Origin: CANLBN01 sp034111645
Lineage (GTDB): Bacteria > Pseudomonadota > Gammaproteobacteria > Pseudomonadales > Cellvibrionaceae
NCBI GenBank assembly: GCA_034111645.1
Contig: JAWUWW010000041.1
Coordinates: forward strand, 24,749-88,748
Length of the DNA stretch: 64,000 nt
Direction: 5' to 3'
Each line of letters starts with the position of its first letter. The first letter of the stretch is position 1. The notes under the pieces are model-generated. The model saw only the letters and a list, made by a program, of their open reading frames with translations. It did no database searches and was not told the origin of the DNA. Below are positions 54,743-63,978 of the stretch, in pieces. The position numbers and the translations under genes are program-made.

Positions 54743-56218
54743 ATGAAATATAAAAACCTCCGTGATTTTATTGATCAGCTCGAAGCACAAGGCGAGTTAA
54801 AACGTATCAAAACGCCAGTTGATCCAAATCTTGAAATGACTGAAATTTGTGATCGTACGTTACGAGCTCAAGGCCCTGCTTTACTTTTTGAAAACCCAAC
54901 CGGGCACAGCATGCCGGTGCTAGCTAACTTGTTTGGTACTCCTAAGCGCGTTGCTATGGGCATGGGTAGGGATTCTGTCGAAGCTCTTCGCGAGGTTGGT
55001 AAGATACTCGCCATGTTAAAAGAACCCGAGCCACCTAAGGGCATGAAAGACGCATGGAGTAAAATTCCGCTGTTTAAACAAGTGTTTAACATGTCTCCAA
55101 AAGTGGTCAAAAAAGCCGACTGTCAACAACAGCAGTTCATCGGTGATGATATTGACCTTGCTAACTACCCGATACAAACTTGCTGGCCAGGTGACGCGGG
55201 GCCATTAGTGACATGGCCGTTAGTCATTACCAAAGGCCCGAATAAAGAGCGGCAAAACTTAGGTATTTATCGGATGCAAGTCATTGGCAAAAACCGTCTT
55301 ATTATGCGCTGGTTAAGCCACCGCGGCGGGGCGCTAGATTTTCGTGAATGGCAGCAAAAAAATCCTGGCAAACCCTACCCAGTCGCGGTTGCATTGGGTG
55401 CAGATCCCGCCACTATATTAGGTGCCGTTACACCTGTCCCCGATACCTTAAGTGAATATGCCTTTGCAGGTTTATTGCGTGGCAGTAAAACTGAAGTGGT
55501 CAAATGTATTGATAATGACTTACAAGTGCCGGCTAATGCAGAAATCATTTTAGAAGGATTTTTATACCCAGATGATATGGCTGACGAAGGTCCTTTCGGT
55601 GACCACACGGGTTATTACAACGAGGTTGATAGTTTTCCGGTATTTACCATTGAACGTATTACACAACGTGAAAATCCTATTTATCACTCAACTTATACAG
55701 GGCGTCCACCTGATGAGCCGGCTATTTTAGGGATGGCATTAAATGAGGTATTTGTGCCCATACTACAAAAACAATTTCCCGAGATTGTCGATTTTTATTT
55801 ACCACCCGAAGGCTGCTCATATCGAATGGCCATTGTGACCATGAAAAAACAATATCCAGGTCATGCTAAACGCGTGATGATGGGCGTTTGGTCTTTTTTA
55901 AGACAATTCATGTACACTAAATTTGTCATTGTGACTGACGATGATGTGAATGCACGTAACTGGGAGGATGTTATTTGGGCAATTACAACCCGCACCGATC
56001 CAGCGCGTGATATAACCCTGATTGAAAACACGCCCATCGATTATTTAGATTTTGCCTCTCCAATCTCAGGGCTTGGATCAAAGATGGGCTTAGATGCCAC
56101 CAATAAATGGGAAGGTGAAACCAACCGAGAGTGGGGCACACCTATTGTGATGAGCGCTGAAGTGAAAGAAAAAGTAGATAGTATTTGGCAACAGCTAGGC
56201 ATTGATACCAAACAATAA
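54743..56218 (+). CDS. ubiD: 3-octaprenyl-4-hydroxybenzoate carboxy-lyase UbiD
   Basis: UbiD decarboxylates the prenylated 4-hydroxybenzoate intermediate of ubiquinone using prenylated FMN made by UbiX. The 491-residue protein shows MKYKNLRDFIDQLEAQGELKRI at the start, NLFGTPKRVAMGMG, RMQVIGKNRLIMRW, the active-site segment EGPFGDHTGYYN, with Glu and Asp, and TTRTDPARDI near the end. It follows rho after 269 bases, an order shared with Pseudomonas. Confidence 0.97.
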   Translation: MKYKNLRDFIDQLEAQGELKRIKTPVDPNLEMTEICDRTLRAQGPALLFENPTGHSMPVLANLFGTPKRVAMGMGRDSVEALREVGKILAMLKEPEPPKGMKDAWSKIPLFKQVFNMSPKVVKKADCQQQQFIGDDIDLANYPIQTCWPGDAGPLVTWPLVITKGPNKERQNLGIYRMQVIGKNRLIMRWLSHRGGALDFREWQQKNPGKPYPVAVALGADPATILGAVTPVPDTLSEYAFAGLLRGSKTEVVKCIDNDLQVPANAEIILEGFLYPDDMADEGPFGDHTGYYNEVDSFPVFTIERITQRENPIYHSTYTGRPPDEPAILGMALNEVFVPILQKQFPEIVDFYLPPEGCSYRMAIVTMKKQYPGHAKRVMMGVWSFLRQFMYTKFVIVTDDDVNARNWEDVIWAITTRTDPARDITLIENTPIDYLDFASPISGLGSKMGLDATNKWEGETNREWGTPIVMSAEVKEKVDSIWQQLGIDTKQ

Positions 56219-56293
56219 TTTAATATATTGATTAACAAATAATTTTTAAGATGGTGTGATAGTTATTTTAGTAGGTCTAAAAAAATTACGGCT

Positions 56294-56312
56294 AGTCACT
56301 CTTTGAGTGACT
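56294..56312. terminator. Hairpin between ubiD and the convergent gene, probable bidirectional terminator
   Basis: AGTCACTC and GAGTGACT pair perfectly with a TTT loop, 75 bases after the ubiD stop. A T-rich tail follows loosely on the plus side and a run of T appears about 9 bases after the stem on the minus side. It separates ubiD from the convergent gene at 56426. Confidence 0.6.
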
Positions 56313-56425
56313 TATTTGCTCATGTTTTTAGTTGAACTACAGATAGTGTTAATTAAAAAATTTTAGCAATACTGCCAAACTTTCATTTTCTCAAAATTTA
56401 GTTTATTGAAAATAATAATTAATTT

Positions 56426-57862
56426 TTAATTGTTAAACCCAAAAAACTTCTGCTTGATAATCTCGTCTGCTACACCTTCGGGTAAATACTTCTCCCAATC
56501 GCCTCGACCTTTGCTTAATTGTTTAAGAATTTCGCGTGAGTAGATTATCAAAAGATCTTTATGGCCACAATTAATTCCCGAGATAAATTTATTTTCTACT
56601 AAGTGACGATACAAATAGCGCAAATGATCAGGCACTTTAATATCTTCGAAGGCGCTGATTTCTCCATCGATATCGAGCTCGGGATAAACAAATAAACAAG
56701 TATTATCTGGAAATAATTTTCCAAAGCCCTCTAAGATTCCACCCTCTACACCACGATAAGAATCTTCATCGAAAATTTGTTTCATATTGATCATGCCAAC
56801 AACAATACCAATTTGTAATTTAGTATATTGGCGAAAGTAGGCTCTCAATGAAAAGTAACGCGTGTAATCTGAAACCATTACGGTGTAACCCAACAGATTC
56901 AATAATTGAATCCGTTGCACCATGTCTGCCTCGGGGACATTATTGTCATTACCCTTTGTATCATTCAGGGTAATTTCTGCTATTGCAACGGTATTTTTTA
57001 TATCAACATTATTTAAACTTGAAAATGATTTTTTCGCTTGCTCGATCATATCGATATTAAGATTAGTAACCGGCCTAAATGATCCTCGTATGGTTAATAT
57101 ATTTTTTTTGTAGAGAACATCAGCAGGAACGGCGACGCCGCCATCTGGCGTAAACATAATGCCACGAGTTTTCCAGCTGCGAATGAGGTGCAAATTTATC
57201 GCGCGATTATCTATATCTTCGAAGTAAGGTCCATTGAAATCGATTGCGTCAATTTCGATACGACCTTCTTTTAAATTATCGGTCAGCGAGTCGATCATTA
57301 ATTTAGGATTTTCGAAATAATAATAAGCGGCGTAAATAAGATTAACGCCTAATATACCTAGCGCATGTTGTTGCGCCTCAGCATTGTCGTCTCGCATACG
57401 CACGTGAACAACAATATTTGATGGCTCAGCACCCGGATACATTTGCACACGAATACCACACCAAGCATGACATTCGTTACCTCCCTTAAAGCTTTTAGCG
57501 GCCACTGTTGCAGCATAAGCAAAATAACGAGAGGACTTTGAACGAATATCACCCACTCGCTCAACAACCAAATCAAACTCTTGCTTCATCATAGCGTCTA
57601 CACGCTGCTTGCTAACATAGCGTTTATTTTCTTGTACACCATAAATAGCGTCAGAAAATTTCATGTCGTAAGCAGACATCGTTTTAGCAATAGTTCCTGC
57701 CGCAGCACCCGCTAAAAAAAATTGCCGTGCAACTTCTTGACCAGCTCCTATCTCAACAATAGTTCCGTATTTTTTTTCATCTAGATTGATACGCAACGCT
57801 TTTTCACTGGCACTACGAGAGCTAGTATTACTATGTTTATGGGAGCTGTTTTTTTTATCCAT
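56426..57862 (-). CDS. Conserved-looking protein of unknown function, 478 residues
   Basis: I cannot name this protein with confidence. It starts with a Ser/Lys/His-rich tail, then a highly regular N-terminal block (YGTIVEIGAGQEVARQFFLA, GTIAKTMSAYDMKFSDAIYG, RYVSKQRVDAMMKQEFD), a Cys-containing segment FKGGNECHAWCGIRVQM, and DGGVAVPADVLYKKNILTIRGSFRPV. The C-terminal half has YPELDIDGEISAFEDIKVPDHLRYLY and ends FFGFNN. The glycine-rich IGAGQEVAR is suggestive of nucleotide binding, but no signal peptide or membrane helix is apparent. The start at 57862 has GGAAG five bases upstream. It stands alone between ubiD and ridA. Confidence 0.6.
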   Translation of the reverse strand: MDKKNSSHKHSNTSSRSASEKALRINLDEKKYGTIVEIGAGQEVARQFFLAGAAAGTIAKTMSAYDMKFSDAIYGVQENKRYVSKQRVDAMMKQEFDLVVERVGDIRSKSSRYFAYAATVAAKSFKGGNECHAWCGIRVQMYPGAEPSNIVVHVRMRDDNAEAQQHALGILGVNLIYAAYYYFENPKLMIDSLTDNLKEGRIEIDAIDFNGPYFEDIDNRAINLHLIRSWKTRGIMFTPDGGVAVPADVLYKKNILTIRGSFRPVTNLNIDMIEQAKKSFSSLNNVDIKNTVAIAEITLNDTKGNDNNVPEADMVQRIQLLNLLGYTVMVSDYTRYFSLRAYFRQYTKLQIGIVVGMINMKQIFDEDSYRGVEGGILEGFGKLFPDNTCLFVYPELDIDGEISAFEDIKVPDHLRYLYRHLVENKFISGINCGHKDLLIIYSREILKQLSKGRGDWEKYLPEGVADEIIKQKFFGFNN

Positions 57863-58021
57863 TATTCTTCCAAAAAGAGCAAGTCGCATTAAAAATTAAA
57901 TATAATATTTATTATAGTTACTAATTTACTAAAAATTGTTATTAAGTAAATGCTTGGTAGCTAAGTTACTTTTTAGCTTAGTAGTGACACTATTATATTT
58001 CTAGCTAACTGATCTCCTAAA

Positions 58022-58405
58022 TTACAATACCATAATCGCATCGGCTTCGATTAATGCGCCTTTCGGTAACTCACTAATACCGAGCGCTGCACGTGCTGGA
58101 TACGGCGCTTCAAAATACTGAGCCATGACTGTGTTTACGGTTGCGAAATTGCTTAAATCAGTTAAGAAAAGATTTAACTTAACGATATCACCCAAACCGC
58201 CATTTGCTGCTTCACAAACTGCTTTTAAATTTTTAAACACTTGGTGAGTTTGTGCCTCAAAACCACCTTCGACTATTGTCATTGATGTGGGATCTAGAGG
58301 AATTTGACCAGAAACGTAAACGGTATTGCCTGTTTTAACGGCTTGTGAGTATGTCCCGATTGCTTCGGGTGCTTTGTCGGTAGAAATAATTGCTTTGTTT
58401 GTCAT
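58022..58405 (-). CDS. ridA: Enamine/imine deaminase RidA
   Basis: RidA hydrolyses reactive 2-aminoacrylate and related imines released by PLP enzymes. The 127-residue protein shows the N-terminal AIISTDKAPEAIGTYSQAVKTGNTVYVSGQIPLDP, the catalytic-site arginine in PARAALGISELPKGALIEADAI and the family length. The gene is monocistronic, with hemB on the same strand about 109 bases upstream. Confidence 0.96.
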   Translation of the reverse strand: MTNKAIISTDKAPEAIGTYSQAVKTGNTVYVSGQIPLDPTSMTIVEGGFEAQTHQVFKNLKAVCEAANGGLGDIVKLNLFLTDLSNFATVNTVMAQYFEAPYPARAALGISELPKGALIEADAIMVL

Positions 58406-58514
58406 AATGATTACGCCATATTTAAATAATTTGATTAGAAGTTACGAGTATAAGTGCCGATAGCATGAATTACAAAACGAGATAGTAACTCTCTGCTTAG
58501 CTAATGCTAAAGTT

Positions 58515-59510
58515 CTACTTAAGTGCTAAGCGTTTCGCTGCATCTACTGCAAAATAAGTCAAAATTGCATCTGCCCCAGCGCGTTTTATTGCGATCAACG
58601 ACTCTAAAATAACTGCGTCGCTTAATATCCCCGCTGCAATTGCGCTTTTATGCATACTATATTCGCCACTGACTTGATAGGCAAAAGTAGGAACTTGAAA
58701 TTCATCTTTTACCCTACGCACAATATCTAAGTAGGGCATCGCTGGTTTAATCATCACCATATCGGCCCCCTCACTTATGTCCATTGCAACTTCATGCAGT
58801 GATTCGTTGGTATTTGCGGGGTCCATTTGATAGGTCATTTTATTACTTTTCCCCAGCATACCCGTCGATCCTACTGCATCTCGAAATGGCCCATAATAAC
58901 TTGAGGCAAATTTAGCAGAATACGCCAAAATTTGTACATTAATAAAACCCGCCTCATCAAGTGCTGCACGAATAGCTCCTATACGCCCATCCATCATATC
59001 AGAAGGGGCAATTACATCTGCACCAGCAGCTGCACAGCAAACCGCTTGCTTAGTTAAAGCCTCGACAGTTATATCATTTAGTACGTAACCGCTGTCATCA
59101 ATAATGCCGTCTTGCCCATGTGTGGTGTAAGGATCGAGCGCAGCATCGGTAATCACTCCTAACTCTGGATACTCTAGTTTGATAGCACTAACAGCTCGAC
59201 AAACTAGGCTGTTTGGGTTGTAAGCTTCACTACCATCAAGCGATCGCACAGAATTATCAACATTAGGAAACAACGCAATAGCGGGTATTCCTAGCGCAAC
59301 AACTTCTTTTAATGCCTCTAATAGCTCATCAATAGAATAGCGCTCTATACCGGGCATGGTTTCAATGGGAATTCTTTGGTTGTTGCCCTCAACAATAAAC
59401 ATCGGATAGATAAAATCATTAGCACTTAATTCTGTTTCGCGGACTAAGCGACGAGAAAAATCATGAAAACGGTTGCGACGAAGACGCGAGGCAGGAAACT
59501 GTCGAGACAT
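58515..59510 (-). CDS. hemB: Delta-aminolevulinic acid dehydratase (porphobilinogen synthase)
   Basis: HemB condenses two aminolevulinates to porphobilinogen in haem synthesis. The 331-residue protein from the chosen ATG shows both active-site lysines, in YSAKFASSYYGP and MVMIKPAMPYLD, and DAALDPYTTHGQDG. That last motif lacks the cysteines of the zinc form, so it is a magnesium/potassium-type enzyme, as in Pseudomonas. A longer start 13 codons upstream (59549) is less likely because MSRQFPASRLRRNR fits family starts. Confidence 0.96.
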   Translation of the reverse strand: MSRQFPASRLRRNRFHDFSRRLVRETELSANDFIYPMFIVEGNNQRIPIETMPGIERYSIDELLEALKEVVALGIPAIALFPNVDNSVRSLDGSEAYNPNSLVCRAVSAIKLEYPELGVITDAALDPYTTHGQDGIIDDSGYVLNDITVEALTKQAVCCAAAGADVIAPSDMMDGRIGAIRAALDEAGFINVQILAYSAKFASSYYGPFRDAVGSTGMLGKSNKMTYQMDPANTNESLHEVAMDISEGADMVMIKPAMPYLDIVRRVKDEFQVPTFAYQVSGEYSMHKSAIAAGILSDAVILESLIAIKRAGADAILTYFAVDAAKRLALK

Positions 59511-59851
59511 ACAAAACCTTGATAAATGACATTGAATTAATGTGAACAATACTAGAGTATAACAAACCAGTCGCTACAGCACCTACATGACTTTTGACTT
59601 GCTAACATTACTATGGACTTGCGTACGTCGGTGTTAATATTCGCACCTTTCAGAAACATGTTGAGCTTTATTAACACTATTATTAGCATTATCTTAGATT
59701 CCCAGTTGCATTATTTACCTAAACCAATTAATCCCGCTGCATTAACGCGATTTATAAAACAGGTCGTACGTTAGCCTCGACTTGTAGACTTTAAGCATCA
59801 TTAAATTAGAAGTTTTTAGGTGTGATTCACATATGTATAGGAACCAAAGCA

Positions 59852-60742
59852 ATGAGTATGATTACACTACTTGATGGAGGCATGGGGCAAGAATTATTGC
59901 GCCGAAGTGCACGTGCTATAACACCAATGTGGTCTGCTGATATCATGTTGAATGAGCCGCTACTGGTGAGAGATTTACATCGGGAGTTTATCGATAGCGG
60001 TGCGCGCGTCATAACGCTCAATACCTATACTGCAACACCACAACGCCTAAAACGCGAAAATGAACTTGGTCAATTAGAAACCCTTCATCAGCTCGCCATG
60101 AGTGCAGCCCAAGAGGCCATTCAACTGGCCGAGCACAATGATGTTGCCATAGCAGGCTGCCTTCCACCATTGGTTGCTAGCTATCGCCCAGATGTATCCC
60201 TGTCATTCGAAGACTCGCTTGCTACCTACCGTCATCTTGTTGAACTGCAATCGCCCGCTAGCGATTTGTTTATATGCGAAACGATGTCGTCAATTACCGA
60301 AGCACGTGCAGCCTGCACTGCTGCGCTTGAAAGTGGTAAACCAGTATGGGTGGCATTAACGGTCAGTGATAAACAACCGGAACAATTACGCAGTGGTGAA
60401 TCCTTAGAAGATGCTTTGCAAGCACTTGCATCTTTTAATACCCAGGCAACACTATTAAACTGCAGCCAACCTGAAGCCATCACGGGGTGTTGGTCGCTCT
60501 TAAAAATGCAACATCGCAAGGTGGGTGCTTATGCCAATGGTTTCTTATCGGTAGATTCCTTGTACCCTGGGGATACAGTCGAGGAGCTAGAAACTCGTCA
60601 AGACATGAGCCCACAACAGTATGCGGAACACGCAATGAGTTGGGCAAGAAACGGCGCGTCAATTATTGGAGGCTGTTGCGAAATTGGACCGGCACATATC
60701 AAAGCGTTGCATAGCAGATTATGCCAAGAAGGATTTATCTAA
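59852..60742 (+). CDS. Homocysteine S-methyltransferase family protein
   Basis: This 296-residue TIM-barrel protein has the family's N-terminal LLDGGMGQELLRR, TLNTYTATPQRLKR and ICETMSSITEARAA. The zinc ligands are in LNCSQPEA and GGCCEIGPAHI. MmuM-type enzymes methylate homocysteine with S-methylmethionine or SAM; the donor cannot be told here, and some members act on other thiols. The ATG at 59852 has AGGA upstream; a GTG at 59822 is an alternative. It stands alone between hemB (divergent) and ugd. Confidence 0.88.
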   Translation: MSMITLLDGGMGQELLRRSARAITPMWSADIMLNEPLLVRDLHREFIDSGARVITLNTYTATPQRLKRENELGQLETLHQLAMSAAQEAIQLAEHNDVAIAGCLPPLVASYRPDVSLSFEDSLATYRHLVELQSPASDLFICETMSSITEARAACTAALESGKPVWVALTVSDKQPEQLRSGESLEDALQALASFNTQATLLNCSQPEAITGCWSLLKMQHRKVGAYANGFLSVDSLYPGDTVEELETRQDMSPQQYAEHAMSWARNGASIIGGCCEIGPAHIKALHSRLCQEGFI

Positions 60743-60940
60743 CCTGAACTCGGGTTCAGCCGTGCCGCTTCCTCTAAAGTAATCTTTATAAAAGCAATAG
60801 GTTAGAATGTTACTATTTGTTTACCAGCTTATTTAATGCATCCAGTGCTGATATTATATAGGCGTTAATTATTAATACCCTGAAGTCTTGCTTGTTTTTA
60901 TATTAGCCCAATTTTTTATCTACTGCAGAGGAAACAGATC

Positions 60941-62290
60941 ATGAAAGTAACAGTGTTTGGTATTGGCTACGTTGGTCTTGTTCAAGCCGCCGTTCTTGCC
61001 GATGTCGGTCATGACGTATTCTGTGTCGATATTGATCAACATAAAATTGACCGCCTCAAAGAGGGCCATATTCCTATTTATGAGCCCGGCCTTGAACCTC
61101 TTATAAATGAAAATTATGCTGCCGGCCGTATTCATTTTACTACCGATGCAAAGGCGGGGGTCGAATTTGGTGATGTATACATTATTGCCGTTGGCACTCC
61201 ACCCGATGAAGACGGCTCAGCAGACTTAAAATATGTGCTTACGGTTGCAGAAACTATCGCAACATATATGAATAAAGAAGTTATTGTGATTGATAAATCG
61301 ACTGTACCCGTTGGTACAGCTGAGAAAGTAGCCGCTAAAATGAGCCAAACATTAACAAGCCGAAGCTCTACTCTTAAGTTTCATGTTGTCTCTAACCCTG
61401 AGTTTTTAAAAGAGGGCTCGGCCGTTAGCGATTGCCTAAAACCCGATCGTATTGTGATTGGTACCGATGGCGATGAATATGCACAAAATGTAATGCGCGA
61501 GCTTTATGAGCCATTTAATCGCAACCATGAACGTTTGATTTTTATGGACACCCGCAGTGCCGAACTCACTAAGTATGCAGCCAATTGTATGCTTGCGACT
61601 AAAATTAGTTTTATGAATGAAATGGCAAACCTCGCTGAAAAATTAGGCGCCGACATAGAAATGGTTCGGCAAGGCATTGGCTCTGATGAACGTATTGGCT
61701 ATCACTTTATTTATCCTGGGTGTGGTTATGGAGGCTCTTGCTTTCCAAAAGATGTGCAGGCACTCATTAAAACTGCCGATCAAATTGGCTATGACTCTAA
61801 AATTCTTAAGGCTGTTGAAGCAACCAATATTCAGCAAAAGCAAAAGCTCTTTGAATATATTCAACGCCACTTTTGTATTAATAACCGCGATAATCTAAAA
61901 GGCAAAATTTTTGCGCTTTGGGGCTTATCGTTTAAGCCAAAAACCGATGATATGCGCGAGGCATCAAGTAGAGACTTAATGGAAGCTCTCTGGGCACAAG
62001 GTGCTAAGGTTCAAGCCTATGATCCCGAAGCAATGGAAGAGTGCCAGCGCATTTATGGCTCACGTGATGACCTACAATTAGTGGGTACAAAAGAAGCCGC
62101 ACTTAAAAATGCAGATGCATTGGTCATTTGCACTGAATGGCAAAACTTTAAAGCCCCAGATTTTGACGTTATTAGTGGTGCGCTAAACCAAGCTGTTATT
62201 TTTGATGGACGCAACCTTTATAATCCAGAACGCATGGAAGAAAAAGGTTTTATCTATTATGCAATCGGTCGCGGTCAATCAATCAAATAA
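60941..62290 (+). CDS. ugd: UDP-glucose 6-dehydrogenase
   Basis: Ugd oxidises UDP-glucose to UDP-glucuronate for capsule, exopolysaccharide or lipid A modification. The 449-residue protein shows the N-terminal NAD motif GIGYVGLVQAAVLADVG, VGTPPDEDGSADL, STVPVGTAEKV, NPEFLKEGSA, the catalytic Cys267 in GCGYGGSCFPKDV and GLSFKPKTDDMREA. No sugar-transferase genes lie beside it, so the use of UDP-glucuronate is not visible here. A GAGGAAACAG ribosome site lies a few bases before the ATG. A CTGAAC/GTTCAG hairpin (60744-60759) lies in the gap upstream. Confidence 0.96.
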   Translation: MKVTVFGIGYVGLVQAAVLADVGHDVFCVDIDQHKIDRLKEGHIPIYEPGLEPLINENYAAGRIHFTTDAKAGVEFGDVYIIAVGTPPDEDGSADLKYVLTVAETIATYMNKEVIVIDKSTVPVGTAEKVAAKMSQTLTSRSSTLKFHVVSNPEFLKEGSAVSDCLKPDRIVIGTDGDEYAQNVMRELYEPFNRNHERLIFMDTRSAELTKYAANCMLATKISFMNEMANLAEKLGADIEMVRQGIGSDERIGYHFIYPGCGYGGSCFPKDVQALIKTADQIGYDSKILKAVEATNIQQKQKLFEYIQRHFCINNRDNLKGKIFALWGLSFKPKTDDMREASSRDLMEALWAQGAKVQAYDPEAMEECQRIYGSRDDLQLVGTKEAALKNADALVICTEWQNFKAPDFDVISGALNQAVIFDGRNLYNPERMEEKGFIYYAIGRGQSIK

Positions 62291-62369
62291 TTACTAATTG
62301 ACTTGAGCCAATTAAAAATTTCAACTTATATAAAATAAATTATCCTATCCCATTAATGAGATTAAACCA

Positions 62370-63674
62370 TTGTCTGCGCCTTTAGATAAAAATAAAGCTC
62401 TATTAAATACCGAGCATTATGACGTTATTATTATTGGCGCTGGAGCGGCAGGCTTAATGTGTGCGCATACAGCAGCACAGCGAGATAAAAAAGTTTTAGT
62501 CATTGAAAAGAGCAATAAGGTTGGCAAAAAAATATTAATGTCTGGCGGTGGCCGCTGTAATTTTACTAACTATACCATTGAAGCTAAACATTTTATCTCA
62601 GCCAATCCACATTTTTGTAAAGCTGCGCTCAAGCGTTATAACCAGTGGGATTTTATTGCTCTTGTCGATAAACACCAAATTGAATATGAAGAGCGCAAGC
62701 ATACGCAACTATTTTGTAAAAACTCTGCCAAAGATATTTTGGCAATGTTGCTTAAGGAGTGCGAAGATTCAAAGGTTGAAATAAAAACTCATTGCGATAT
62801 CACCTCAATTAATCCTATTAAAACAGATGACGGTTTTCATTATAAATTAAATTTTTTACATAATAAGCAAGAGCAAAATTATTCTTGTGACTCTGTTGTT
62901 GTTGCCTCAGGCGCATTATCTATTCCTACGCTTGGAGGTAGTGACTTAGGTTATAATCTTGCCAAACAGTTTGGGCTTGCAGTGACCGAGCGTCAAGCTG
63001 GTCTTGTGCCGTTTATGTTTAGTGACGCGCTTAAACCATTTTGTGAAAGCCTTGCTGGATTATCCTTAGATATCAAGATATCTTGTCAACAAAATGAAAA
63101 GAATAAACACCTGCACTTTTTTAAGCCCAACCAACACCAAACTTTACCAAGTTTTAGTGAGAGCATGCTGTTTACTCACCGAGGTATCAGCGGACCCGCA
63201 ATATTACAAATATCTAATTATTGGTATGCTGGCGACCATATTATTATTGATCTATTACCTGAGAATGATGCCATTGAATGGTTGACTGACAATAAAAATA
63301 GCCAAGGGCGCATGCGACTGACGACATTATTGCAACAAAAGCTGCCCAAAGCTTTTGTAAATGAAATTATTAAATTATGGTGGCCGTCTTTTAATGACAA
63401 ACCGCTTGCAGAATTAAACGATAAAACACTCGAAGATATTGGTCGACAACTAAATTTTTGGATATTAAAACCGTCAGCAACTGAAGGCTATCGTACAGCA
63501 GAAGTAACATTAGGTGGCGTCACTACCGATAACATTAGCTCTAAAACAATGGAGACTAAAAACCAAAAAGGTTTATTTTTTATTGGCGAAGTGCTCGATG
63601 TAACAGGTCACTTAGGTGGCTATAATTTTCAATGGGCGTGGTCATCCGGCTATAGTGCTGGCATCGCTGTTTAA
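62370..63674 (+). CDS. NAD(P)/FAD-dependent oxidoreductase, BaiN/YhiN family
   Basis: This 434-residue flavoprotein of the HI0933/YhiN family has the FAD motif DVIIIGAGAAGLMCAH (about residues 19-34), IEKSNKVGKKILMSGGGRCNFTN, VVVASGALSIPTLGGSDLGYNLA, TERQAGLVPF, LFTHRGISGPAILQIS and, near the end, GGVTTDNISSKTM with GYNFQWAWSSGY. The physiological substrate of bacterial YhiN is unknown; a BaiN homologue acts in bile acid reduction in gut clostridia. The only workable start is a TTG at 62370, since the first in-frame ATG lies inside the FAD motif. Confidence 0.9.
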   Translation: MSAPLDKNKALLNTEHYDVIIIGAGAAGLMCAHTAAQRDKKVLVIEKSNKVGKKILMSGGGRCNFTNYTIEAKHFISANPHFCKAALKRYNQWDFIALVDKHQIEYEERKHTQLFCKNSAKDILAMLLKECEDSKVEIKTHCDITSINPIKTDDGFHYKLNFLHNKQEQNYSCDSVVVASGALSIPTLGGSDLGYNLAKQFGLAVTERQAGLVPFMFSDALKPFCESLAGLSLDIKISCQQNEKNKHLHFFKPNQHQTLPSFSESMLFTHRGISGPAILQISNYWYAGDHIIIDLLPENDAIEWLTDNKNSQGRMRLTTLLQQKLPKAFVNEIIKLWWPSFNDKPLAELNDKTLEDIGRQLNFWILKPSATEGYRTAEVTLGGVTTDNISSKTMETKNQKGLFFIGEVLDVTGHLGGYNFQWAWSSGYSAGIAV

Positions 63675-63694
63675 TTTTTGAAGAGTCACTCAAC

Positions 63695-63743
63695 AACCAT
63701 CAGCTAAAAGCTGATAGGTTAGTATCTCGGACTGAAAGTTCGG
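63695..63743. repeat. Two adjacent hairpins downstream of the YhiN-family gene
   Basis: The first hairpin (63695-63720) has 11 pairs, AACCATCAGCT with AGCTGATAGGTT, one bulged A and an AAA loop. The second (63727-63743) has a 6-pair stem, CGGACT with AGTTCG (one G-T pair), and a GAA loop. No T run follows either, so they are not standard terminators. Confidence 0.65.
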
Positions 63744-63907
63744 ACACTGGTTAGAAACCCATTTAGTCCTCCGTTTAAAATATTTGCTAACCTTAGGTTC
63801 AAAGTGATATCCAAGATAATTTTTAATCATTTTTTCTGTTAACTCTTATAGTTCTTCCGCTCCATTAATTAACGCCTTTTACTCTCAGGCCAAAAAGATG
63901 GAACATG

Positions 63908-63978
63908 CTTCTGTTAGTTACGAATATGCTTGCGACCAACACTAGATGTTCTTAACAAGACGTTCGAACTAACAGAAG
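63908..63978. repeat. Long interrupted inverted repeat at the window end
   Basis: CTTCTGTTAGTTACGAA (63908-63924) is the reverse complement of TTCGAACTAACAGAAG (63963-63978) apart from one extra base, with a 38-base spacer. It could be the edge of a mobile element, a folded recombination site or a transcribed structure. The window ends 22 bases later, so context is missing. Confidence 0.7.

Noticed and set aside
63908..63978. Integron attC site at the terminal inverted repeat
   Set aside because: The outer arms run GTTAG then CTAAC, the opposite of attC, and no GTTRRRY core was found.
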